Below are positions 57,061 through 64,000 of a stretch of DNA of 64,000 nt, in pieces. Location: NCBI RefSeq assembly GCF_025502585.1, contig NZ_CP106679.1, positions 1,097,001-1,161,000 on the forward strand, written 5' to 3'. This DNA is from Reichenbachiella agarivorans (lineage in GTDB: Bacteria; Bacteroidota; Bacteroidia; Cytophagales; Cyclobacteriaceae). The position numbers and the translations under genes were made by a program. Below the pieces are notes generated by a model that saw nothing but the letters and a program-made list of their open reading frames with translations, did no database searches and had not been told where the DNA came from. How positions within the stretch are numbered: the stretch's first letter is position 1; the number at the start of each line of letters is the position of its first letter.

Positions 57061-57152
57061 GTGTATTTTATGTTAAAAAGATGCGCAAAATAAGAAACCC
57101 TCTGGTTAATATCAAAATTTTCCTGTTCTTAGTTAAATCCTTGTATAAGAGG

Positions 57153-58424
57153 CTATTCTTCTGTCAAAACTCGAAGTTTGATTTTTTCGATTCGAGCTTC
57201 TTCCATGAGTAATATTTCAAAACTGTAATTGGGCACTACGATGAGCTCTCCTTGCTCTGGTAGGTTTTCGTTGATTGTCAAGATCAGGCCTCCTAGCGTG
57301 TCGTATTCACCTAGTGGGAGATTCAGAGCGTAGGTTTCATTGATGTAATCTACCTCCTGTCTCGCACTAAATATGTATTCGGTAGGACTTAGTTTCAACT
57401 CCACCAAATCGTCCTCGTCGTGCTCATCACGAATCTCACCAAATATCTCTTCCATGATGTCTTCCAAACTCACTATACCCGATGTCCCACCATATTCATC
57501 CACCACCAAGGCCAAACTCTTGTGCTCGGTGATGAGCTGGATCATTAGCTCATTGGCAGGCATGGTCTCTGGTACGATGATGATTTTGGTCAAGATACTC
57601 GCGATGTCCTTGGGCTTCTTGAATAATGCCAGTGAGTGACAATAGCCAATCACATCATCAATAGACTCATCATAAACTAGGATTTTGGAATGTCCTGTCT
57701 CCACAAATAGTTCTCTCAAGTCATCTATCGTGTCATTGACATCTACAGCTTTGATATCCGTACGTGGAATCATACAATCTCTTACTTTGATTCCCTTAAA
57801 GTCCAACGCATTGTTGAAATATTTGGCATCTACATCTTGGTCTTCATCATCGTCATCATCCATGATGTTTTTGATGTAGTTGTTGAGATCAGTCAATCCG
57901 TAGACTGGGCGGTCATCAGAATACTCCAAGCCAAATACTCGTGTAATCAAAAATTTGCTACCCTGCACCACGACGTAAACTATCGGACTGAATAAATAAT
58001 AAATCACTAGAATGGGAAGTGAAAGCACCGAAAGAAAGATGTATGGATTGATCAGGAATATACTCTTCGGCACATACTCTGCGGTAAACAACACCACAAT
58101 GGTGGAAATAATCGTCTGGAGTAGCAGCACGACTATGTCATTGTTCATGCTGGGTGGGAGTACAGCCACCAACCAAGGATCTAATAACATAGACATAAAA
58201 ATACCATATACCACAAGGCATAGGTTGTTTCCAATCAAAGTCGTAGCAATAAAATTGGATGGGTTGTTGGAGAACTTGGATAGCATCCTTGCAGAAAGGC
58301 CTCCTTGCTTGCCTTGCAATTCGATATGCAATTTATCCGTGGTGATAAACGCGATTTCGATTCCCGAAAACAGTGCAGAAAATAATACAGAAGCCAGGAT
58401 TCCTCCTAACAGAAATGTGTCCAT
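57153..58424 (-). CDS. CNNM/CorC (hemolysin-like) protein with CBS pair
   Basis: 423 residues: DUF21/CNNM transmembrane domain (~1-160), an acidic insert (MDDDDDEDQDVD, ~188-199), two CBS domains (~215-335; CMIPRTDIKAVDV, ALVVDEYGGTSGIVSLEDIMEEIFGEI) and a C-terminal CorC_HlyC domain. Family members affect Mg2+/Co2+ transport; the related gliding protein GldE has this layout, but I cannot assign GldE with confidence. Preceded by a 53-residue membrane protein gene and lptC. Confidence 0.88.
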   Translation of the reverse strand: MDTFLLGGILASVLFSALFSGIEIAFITTDKLHIELQGKQGGLSARMLSKFSNNPSNFIATTLIGNNLCLVVYGIFMSMLLDPWLVAVLPPSMNNDIVVLLLQTIISTIVVLFTAEYVPKSIFLINPYIFLSVLSLPILVIYYLFSPIVYVVVQGSKFLITRVFGLEYSDDRPVYGLTDLNNYIKNIMDDDDDEDQDVDAKYFNNALDFKGIKVRDCMIPRTDIKAVDVNDTIDDLRELFVETGHSKILVYDESIDDVIGYCHSLALFKKPKDIASILTKIIIVPETMPANELMIQLITEHKSLALVVDEYGGTSGIVSLEDIMEEIFGEIRDEHDEDDLVELKLSPTEYIFSARQEVDYINETYALNLPLGEYDTLGGLILTINENLPEQGELIVVPNYSFEILLMEEARIEKIKLRVLTEE

Positions 58425-58438
58425 AGATTGTTGGATAG

Positions 58439-58600
58439 CTACTTTTTGTTCTTTTTAAATTGATATAAAAGTAAGAGAGATACGCTTAACATAAAAATCC
58501 AATAGGATTGCGCAAAACCATAAGTCATTGTCTGGTGCAAGCCTATCAGAAAAAATCCTGCCGACAAGGTAAAAATAACAATTTGAAATACCGAATTCAT
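58439..58600 (-). CDS. Small two-helix membrane protein (53 residues)
   Basis: ATG at 58600 to TAG at 58439 encodes 53 residues: VFQIVIFTLSAGFFLIGL, a short loop HQTMTYGFAQ, then YWIFMLSVSLLLLYQF and a basic tail KKNKK. Two hydrophobic helices and a positively charged cytosolic end are clear. It fits exactly: one base after the lptC stop (58602) and 14 bases before the CNNM start, in the same operon. Function unknown; possibly a small subunit in LPS transport or a CNNM partner (inference). Confidence 0.7.
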   Translation of the reverse strand: MNSVFQIVIFTLSAGFFLIGLHQTMTYGFAQSYWIFMLSVSLLLLYQFKKNKK

Positions 58601-58601
58601 A

Positions 58602-59213
58602 TTACTCTTCTATTTCATTTTCATACACTGTAGTGTCCTCTTCAAAAACCAAATCCTCATCAAATCCAGACTCATCTTCGTTTTTCTTTTTATTGGGACT
58701 AATATTCATCACCCCAGTAGGATTCAAAATAGTGTACTCATCAAAATCTTCACTCGCCTCCAAGCCTTCTCCCTTCAACAACTCACCATCAGATTTGATG
58801 GTTACAAATTTGTCCGTGTGTATTCTTTCCTCCTTAGGTACCCAGTTGAGCAATTCTGTATGCAGTTCATCTCCTTTGGCTATGCCATGCATCTGCACAT
58901 CGCCCTCTGCTTTGTAGTAATCTTCCTCAGCGAAATAATATCCTGAATTGGCGCGAAGGGTGGAGGAAAGTATCCCTACATCATTGTAAAATTCCAAGTA
59001 GATGCCATTCGGAAAATCCCTGTCCTCATTCTCATAAACCATCTGTCTAGGAGCAACCAATCGCAATTTGGTGATTGCAGAGTCTGAAATCAAAACATCA
59101 ATGCTATCCATCGCTACAGAAGGGCCATCATAGGTCTCTTTTTCCAGTACAGACTTCTTGCTTTCGCATGAAAGAATGGATAACATCAATATCAAGGGAA
59201 ATATATGTTTCAT
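58602..59213 (-). CDS. lptC: LptC, LPS-export periplasmic component
   Basis: 203 residues from ATG 59213, giving a lipobox LSILSC (Cys ~16). LptC domain ~45-165: LRLVAPRQMVYENEDRDFPNGIYLEFY, YKAEGDVQMHG, LNWVPKEERIHTDKFVTIKSDG. It passes LPS from LptBFG to LptA. A C-terminal acidic tail extends past the domain. A TTG at 59270 is rejected since the lipoprotein signal fits the ATG. Confidence 0.88.
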   Translation of the reverse strand: MKHIFPLILMLSILSCESKKSVLEKETYDGPSVAMDSIDVLISDSAITKLRLVAPRQMVYENEDRDFPNGIYLEFYNDVGILSSTLRANSGYYFAEEDYYKAEGDVQMHGIAKGDELHTELLNWVPKEERIHTDKFVTIKSDGELLKGEGLEASEDFDEYTILNPTGVMNISPNKKKNEDESGFDEDLVFEEDTTVYENEIEE

Positions 59214-59220
59214 AGAAAGC

Positions 59221-59257
59221 AAAAAAAGCACCCACTCAGAAGAAGTAAGGTGCTTTT
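59221..59257 (-). terminator. Terminator after the TPR gene, overlapping the lptC leader
   Basis: 9-bp stem AAAAGCACC/GGTGCTTTT (59224-59232 with 59249-59257) followed by a T run on the minus strand, between the TPR stop (59278) and the lptC ATG (59213). Partial termination would lower lptC expression relative to the TPR gene. Confidence 0.6.
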
Positions 59258-59277
59258 CAATATTTTTCAATTATCGA

Positions 59278-60570
59278 TTAATTAGGTCTTCTTTCGAGTG
59301 TCACGGTCTCGTTGATCCAACAGCCCAAAGTCATTGATTGTCCTTCGGCCAATCCCAATTCAAATATCTCAGAAATCGATGGGAATTGTTCTTGTGCCTT
59401 TGCCATCATGGCTGTATTACCTGCTTTTTTGTACTGGTTGTAAGCAGCGATGAAAACCAATCTATCATCTACCTTGCTCACCCCTTGTCTACAATCATTG
59501 TAGCTCTGGAAATACAAGTTGCCGATCAAAGTGTATGCCTCACCTGCAGATGGATCATTAGCCAATGCTTTTCTCGCATAGTTTCTAGCTTCTGATTTTT
59601 GTCCACTACTAGCAAACATCTGAGCCATATTCAAATAGATTTCGGCCTTTTTCAAATTATCGTCAGACATGCCAACTGCAGCATTGTAATACTCAGCTGC
59701 TTTGGAATATTGATTGTCAGCCGCAAATTTGATACCCAGAACCTTCGCCATGCCATAAGAAGGCTCGGCTTTATAAACCAACTCTCCTGCCTGAACAAAG
59801 GCTGGGCTGTCTGTACATTTAGCAGATAGCAACAACTGAAAGACCTTTTTAGCCATTTTTGGATCCTTCGTTTCATTCATCTTAGGTACCAATTTGGTCT
59901 CCACAAACTCACAGTTGACATCCACAGTAGCAGTCAACAACTTGTCTACGTTTTCTTGGTACACCGTGTACTTCGAATCACTCTTGACTGCATCTTTTTC
60001 AGCAATGACATCAGAGATTTTACCGTATCTATCGATTACGTCTTCATCAGAGATGGCACCTCCACTCAGCTTGTATCGTCTCACGACATCCATATAAGCC
60101 ACCAAGTTGTTGTCCATCGTCTCTACACCATTCATATCAAAGGTTTTGTCAAACAAATCCAACAATTCTTTGTATTTAGACTGATTTCCTTTGTAGAACT
60201 TGTAGGCAGCAAATGCCTTTCTGTTCAATACATTGGCCTCATCGCCGAAGTATTTGATTCTATCGTCATACATCTTCAAGGCCTTTTCTTGGTAGGACAA
60301 CTGCTTAGCTGGATCTGATTCTTTGTCTTCCAATCCCTCGTATATTTTGGCTCCATTTATATACAGAGACTCATTGAGATCAGGACAATTGTCCAACAAC
60401 CATTGGTGAGGGGCTACTGCTACAGCATATTGTTTGCTTTTAACCGCATCCACGTAAAGCGCATTCTTTTCCTTCGCTTTATCTACTTCTTCTGGCCAGT
60501 TCCATCCTGGTTGAGCTATTGCTGCTGCGTTCATACAAACAACGAACCCTATCAATAGTAGCTTTTTCAT
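59278..60570 (-). CDS. Exported TPR-repeat protein
   Basis: 430 residues with a signal peptide (LLLIGFVVCMNAAAIAQ). Helical repeats of TPR type: clearest AEYYNAAVGMSDDNLKKAEIYLNMAQMF and ARNYARKALANDPSAGEAYTLIGNLYF (~290-370). TPR proteins are scaffolds; here probably periplasmic and in the envelope cluster. Several Cys (e.g. DNCPD, CEFVE, AKCTD, NDCRQ, LGCW) could form disulfides. No enzymatic domain seen. Confidence 0.85.
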   Translation of the reverse strand: MKKLLLIGFVVCMNAAAIAQPGWNWPEEVDKAKEKNALYVDAVKSKQYAVAVAPHQWLLDNCPDLNESLYINGAKIYEGLEDKESDPAKQLSYQEKALKMYDDRIKYFGDEANVLNRKAFAAYKFYKGNQSKYKELLDLFDKTFDMNGVETMDNNLVAYMDVVRRYKLSGGAISDEDVIDRYGKISDVIAEKDAVKSDSKYTVYQENVDKLLTATVDVNCEFVETKLVPKMNETKDPKMAKKVFQLLLSAKCTDSPAFVQAGELVYKAEPSYGMAKVLGIKFAADNQYSKAAEYYNAAVGMSDDNLKKAEIYLNMAQMFASSGQKSEARNYARKALANDPSAGEAYTLIGNLYFQSYNDCRQGVSKVDDRLVFIAAYNQYKKAGNTAMMAKAQEQFPSISEIFELGLAEGQSMTLGCWINETVTLERRPN

Positions 60571-60657
60571 ATTTTGTTATGTTTTGATAGTTGAGTCATA
60601 AAAAAGCGAAAAATTATGATGAACAATCCACTTTCTCAACAAATCTCGAACTAATTG

Positions 60658-61929
60658 TTAATTATATTTTCTCCTAATAAACCACCGATCATTCAGTGTC
60701 ACACCTAAGTTGAACTTAAAATAGCTTTCTTTAACCAAGCCGTCATCCTTAGTACCTCTCTGTCCGTATTGGAATGCCATATTCAATGCCGAAACAGACT
60801 TGACAGGTAGTGACCACCCAAAAGTAATGCCAAAATCATCAATCTTATTGCTTCCCACCAAGTAAGGCAGCTGCTCATAGTTCAATCCAAAGCGATACCT
60901 GACCCTGCTCATATAGCTATCTACGTCATTGTACTTGGGTATAAATTCCACCCCAATGGCTGCCTTGTAGGTACTTCTGTACTCTTGTCGGCTGAAATCG
61001 CCAAATGCCGCGTCTTTCTTCCAGATATTTCTATTCAGATCCAAACCTACTTTCAGTCTATTGTGATATTCATATGAAATACCAAAGCCAAATTCAGCAG
61101 GCATATCAAAAGCACTCTTGAAACTCAGATTGGTCAAAGTATCCCCAGGCAGGGTACTACTCGCCACATAAGTCACCTGCCGTACCAATCTATCTCCTTC
61201 TAAACTATTGGCTAAATCATAGGTGGCGCCAACATGCAAACTTCTTTTCTCAGCCAACTCAAACTCATAGGCAGCACCAAAGCCCAATCTGTATCCTTTA
61301 TAATTAGTTTTTTCCAAAACCCCAGAAGGAACCTGAGAGGGCAAATCGTCTCCCAATAGCAATGTTTTTTCCTCATCAAGAATGAGCCCAAACAAGAATG
61401 AGCCCGTCACCCCCAAAGAAAGGTTATCAAAGATTTTGACTCCATTGGACCAATAAACCTCTGTGATCCCCCCTTCTCCTGTACGTTGTGAAAACGAAGA
61501 CACGTCTGGGTTGCCATTTACCTCACTCGCAGTGGCAAAATTATAGTTCACCGTGCTATAGGGTCTTACGCCAAGGTTGGTCGTCAATCGATCATATAAA
61601 ATAGGAAAGGCAAAACTCAGGTACTTGAAACCTCCCGAGCCAGTGGTTTGTTTGTCCAAAGCACTAGCTGCGGTGCGACTTTCTCCTTGAAGGCCAAGCT
61701 CAAATACACTCAAAGTATTATAGGTCAGCAAAGCGGGGTTCAAGTTGTTGACATGATAAAAACTGGGGGTTGCAATCCCCACTCCTCCCATCGACATTTG
61801 ATGCGACATACTTTTTGATTGGATATCACCCAGACCAAAAACAGAATATGTGGAAAATGTAATTTGTCCCTGTGCCCAAAAGCTACAGAAAAATATCGCT
61901 ATAAAAGCTAACTTATTTTTTATCCTCAT
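60658..61929 (-). CDS. FadL/OmpP1-like outer membrane barrel protein
   Basis: 423 residues, signal peptide ending FWAQGQ. N-terminal plug-like stretch TYSVFGLGDIQSKSMSHQMSMGGVGIATPSFYHVNNLNPALL resembles FadL-type and PorV-like barrels; the rest is alternating beta-strands (e.g. YRLGFGAAYEFEL, FGFGISYEYHNRLKVGLDLNRN) ending RWFIRRKYN. Likely an outer membrane channel for hydrophobic molecules; ligand unknown. Overlaps coaX by 17 bases. Confidence 0.82.
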   Translation of the reverse strand: MRIKNKLAFIAIFFCSFWAQGQITFSTYSVFGLGDIQSKSMSHQMSMGGVGIATPSFYHVNNLNPALLTYNTLSVFELGLQGESRTAASALDKQTTGSGGFKYLSFAFPILYDRLTTNLGVRPYSTVNYNFATASEVNGNPDVSSFSQRTGEGGITEVYWSNGVKIFDNLSLGVTGSFLFGLILDEEKTLLLGDDLPSQVPSGVLEKTNYKGYRLGFGAAYEFELAEKRSLHVGATYDLANSLEGDRLVRQVTYVASSTLPGDTLTNLSFKSAFDMPAEFGFGISYEYHNRLKVGLDLNRNIWKKDAAFGDFSRQEYRSTYKAAIGVEFIPKYNDVDSYMSRVRYRFGLNYEQLPYLVGSNKIDDFGITFGWSLPVKSVSALNMAFQYGQRGTKDDGLVKESYFKFNLGVTLNDRWFIRRKYN

Positions 61930-62635
61930 TGTACTCCAAAATCCTTTTCAGTCCGACCAGCACCAATTCAGGGGATGCAAAGATGGATTCTTTTAATTTA
62001 GATTCAAAGCGATTTGCTCCACCTCCACACATAATCACCTTTAAATCAGGCCAACTGCCTCTAAAGAGACCAATCATTCCTTGGATTTCTGCTGCAATTC
62101 CGCAGATCACGCCACTAATCAGTGCCTCTCGAGTAGACTTGCCCACCAGATTTGCCTCTTGGTAGTCTGTAATCAATGGTAGATTCTTTGTGTAATCATT
62201 CATGGATTTGAATCGCAATTCGATGCCTGGAGAGATGCTGCCGCCGTGGTAATTTTTTTGTCTGTCCAATAGGTCATAGGTGATACAAGTTCCCACATCT
62301 ATGACCAACACATCTTGCTCAAATCCCAAACTCTCAGCCCCCACCACTGCTGCCAAACGATCTAAGCCCAATGTCATCTTGGACTCATACCTATTATGAA
62401 CAGGTACTGGAGTGTCAGGTGTCAGATACAATACATTGTAATCTGACAGATACGATCGCTGTTCTGACACGGGCGTGGATACACTGCATGTGATGACCCT
62501 TTCAGGTCTTATTTCATTCAGCATAGTTTGGACTTCATGCAGCGTATTTGCTTGTAGCGTTGTAGACAAGACGTCCTCAATGAAGACCCCAATTTTAATC
62601 CTTGTATTGCCAATATCTATTGCGACGAGATTCAT
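61913..62635 (-). CDS. coaX: Type III pantothenate kinase
   Basis: 240 residues. ASKHA-fold motifs NLVAIDIGNTRIKIGVF, LGLDRLAAVVGA, VIDVGTCITYDLLD and ISPGIELRFKSM are present, phosphorylating pantothenate in CoA synthesis. Type III enzymes need K+ or NH4+. First gene of the LPS/envelope run on the minus strand; a near-consensus -7 box (CATATTTG) lies ~15-20 bases upstream. Confidence 0.95.
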   Translation of the reverse strand: MNLVAIDIGNTRIKIGVFIEDVLSTTLQANTLHEVQTMLNEIRPERVITCSVSTPVSEQRSYLSDYNVLYLTPDTPVPVHNRYESKMTLGLDRLAAVVGAESLGFEQDVLVIDVGTCITYDLLDRQKNYHGGSISPGIELRFKSMNDYTKNLPLITDYQEANLVGKSTREALISGVICGIAAEIQGMIGLFRGSWPDLKVIMCGGGANRFESKLKESIFASPELVLVGLKRILEYNEDKK

Positions 62636-62840
62636 TTATACTTGATGAGATTATCCAAATATGAATTTAGAGTCAATTCTATAATAATTTGTGTTATCGA
62701 TTTAATTATTCCTGCATGACTTGATATATTTAATCTAGGTATTTCCACCTATATGCTACGTAGTGTAGTAAATAATCCAATCAGAAGATAGACGGGTTCA
62801 CCTCATTTATATATTATTGCCTTACGATATAAGTGTCCTC

Positions 62841-64000
62841 ATGCGGAAGTTTTTTATTCTCTTTTTACTACTAATTGTAACACAACTAGCTGTTGCAAAT
62901 ACATTTGAATCCGACATCTACGATGATCATACTGCCAGTATAGCATCAACAGAGGTGAGCGGAGATATAGAAGCGGAACATCACCATGCCCCTGCGTGGA
63001 CTGTAATTCCCTTTGTGCTATTGCTCCTGATGATTGCAACAGGTCCGCTCTTCTATGAACATTTTTGGCACAAGAACTATCCGATAGTTGCTTGTGTTTT
63101 GGCGGGAATAGTGGTCATCTATTATTTATTCGTCTTGCACAATCACCATTCTCCCGTACATGCTGTTGCAGAATATTTGCAGTTTATTGCTTTGCTGAGT
63201 GGACTTTTCATTGCCTCTGGAGGCATCATGATAGAAGTAGACAAAGAGGCCAAGCCATTCACCAATGTGATCATATTACTAATAGGTGCTCTTATTGCCA
63301 ACATCATTGGCACAACAGGAGCTTCTATGCTTTTGATCCGTCCCTTTATTAGACTAAACAAAAACCGCATCAAACCTTACCACATCATTTTCTTCATTTT
63401 TATGGTAAGCAACATAGGTGGTTCTTTGACACCTATCGGTGATCCTCCATTGTTTTTAGGTTTTCTCAAAGGTGTGCCGTTCTTTTGGACGCTGAAGCAC
63501 AATTTGATTCCATGGCTTTTTGCCAGCTCAATACTGGGTGTCATTTTCTATATCATTGACAAAAGAAACAAAACGGACTACAGTTTTGGTGAGGATACAG
63601 ACATCCCAACAGGGAAGATTACTTTTACAGGGACGAAAAATTTTGCTTGGCTAGCAGTCATCGTGGGTTCTGTATTTTTAGATCCCAACGTATTGGAATG
63701 GGTTCCAGCGATCACCTATGAAGGTCAAAAGTTTTCTTTTGTTCGCGAGCTGATTATGTTGTCTTGTGGTTTCTTGTCCTATAAGATGGCTGACAAAAAA
63801 GCTCTTGAGGGTAATGAGTTCAATTTTGAACCCATTAGAGAAGTTGCTTTTATATTCATTGGCATCTTTGGTACCATGATGCCTGCTTTGGAATTGGTAG
63901 GTAATTTTGCTCAATCAGATGCAGGTGCGGCTATGATTACACCCAACACCCTTTTTTGGGGCACTGGCTTGCTGTCTGGTTTTCTTGATAATGCACCTAC
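62841..64000 (+). CDS. NhaD-type sodium:proton antiporter, truncated at the right edge
   Basis: The open frame runs from ATG 62841 off the window end (386 residues). Signal-peptide-like N-terminus (FILFLLLIVTQLAVA), a His-rich stretch EAEHHHAPAW, then about ten hydrophobic segments of the ion-transporter superfamily with the characteristic SNIGGSLTPIGDPPLFLG (~190-207) and LDNAPT at the edge. Exchanges Na+ for H+ in related proteins. Transport substrate is a family inference. The 205-base gap before it has divergent promoter space for coaX but no clear consensus. Confidence 0.85.
   Translation, partial: MRKFFILFLLLIVTQLAVANTFESDIYDDHTASIASTEVSGDIEAEHHHAPAWTVIPFVLLLLMIATGPLFYEHFWHKNYPIVACVLAGIVVIYYLFVLHNHHSPVHAVAEYLQFIALLSGLFIASGGIMIEVDKEAKPFTNVIILLIGALIANIIGTTGASMLLIRPFIRLNKNRIKPYHIIFFIFMVSNIGGSLTPIGDPPLFLGFLKGVPFFWTLKHNLIPWLFASSILGVIFYIIDKRNKTDYSFGEDTDIPTGKITFTGTKNFAWLAVIVGSVFLDPNVLEWVPAITYEGQKFSFVRELIMLSCGFLSYKMADKKALEGNEFNFEPIREVAFIFIGIFGTMMPALELVGNFAQSDAGAAMITPNTLFWGTGLLSGFLDNAP

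Noticed and set aside
57153-58424. Naming the CNNM protein gldE
   Set aside because: Layout agrees but similar CNNM/CorC proteins are widespread, and other gld genes (gldD, gldF, gldG) are not in the window.
1-64000. tRNA, rRNA, CRISPR, phage or integron features
   Set aside because: No cloverleaf, repeat-spacer array, integrase, transposase or attC-like site was found in any intergenic stretch.

Overview
The window reads as an ordinary, gene-dense chromosomal stretch of a Bacteroidota bacterium, most likely a gliding or T9SS-dependent marine-type member of the Cytophagales (inference; no 16S or other marker gene is present). Supporting signs are three core parts of the type IX secretion system (SprA, PorU, PorV), a T9SS type A C-terminal sorting domain on the first gene, a Bacteroidota-style TonB, DUF4837 and LptC lipoproteins with short serine/cysteine lipoboxes, and a recurring -7 promoter element TAnnTTTG upstream of many genes. 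Base composition looks uniform and moderately AT-rich throughout. I see no tRNA, rRNA, CRISPR array, insertion sequence, integrase or phage gene, and no gene-free stretch over 300 bases.

Layout. 1-3.3 kb: end of a T9SS-exported repeat protein meeting head-on a four-gene operon (hemerythrin protein, ruvX, def, omega-amidase). 3.3-11.2 kb: one long minus-strand run starting with a partner-switching signalling module (SpoIIE-type phosphatase, STAS protein, RsbW-like ATPase), continuing into three periplasmic folding factors (two-domain parvulin, SurA-like lipoprotein without parvulin domain, SurA) and ending with a MoxR ATPase. 11.4-16.6 kb: guaB diverging from hemA and a WG-repeat protein. 16.7-23.9 kb: metallo-hydrolase, pssA, porU, porV (apparently frameshifted) and a catalytically dead M16 protein. 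24-30 kb: FAD oxidoreductase, giant propeller-barrel outer membrane protein, YicC, then a perfect 50-bp palindrome between convergent genes. 30-45.2 kb (minus): tatA, gatA, LysM transglycosylase, DUF4837 lipoprotein, maeB, ruvA, sprA, gcvH, vanZ-like, tonB. 45.4-54.2 kb: small mixed genes, the queD-folE pterin pair, cysH, two SDR/epimerase proteins and purB. 54.2-62.6 kb (minus): coaX, an outer membrane barrel, a TPR protein, lptC, a 53-residue membrane protein, a CNNM/CorC transporter-like protein, a PpiD-like foldase, DUF493 and an exported orphan. The right edge cuts a NhaD-type antiporter.

Theme: a large share of the genes build or police the cell envelope: outer-membrane protein folding (four parvulin/SurA-class proteins), protein export through T9SS, LPS transport, peptidoglycan turnover and phospholipid synthesis, mixed with housekeeping metabolism. 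No obviously new defence or mobile system was found. The items most worth checking are the porV frameshift, the signalling-plus-foldase operon, the loop-complementary hairpin upstream of purB, the unlisted 53-residue membrane protein next to lptC, and several family members that have lost catalytic residues (M16, SDR, ScdA-type N-domain).
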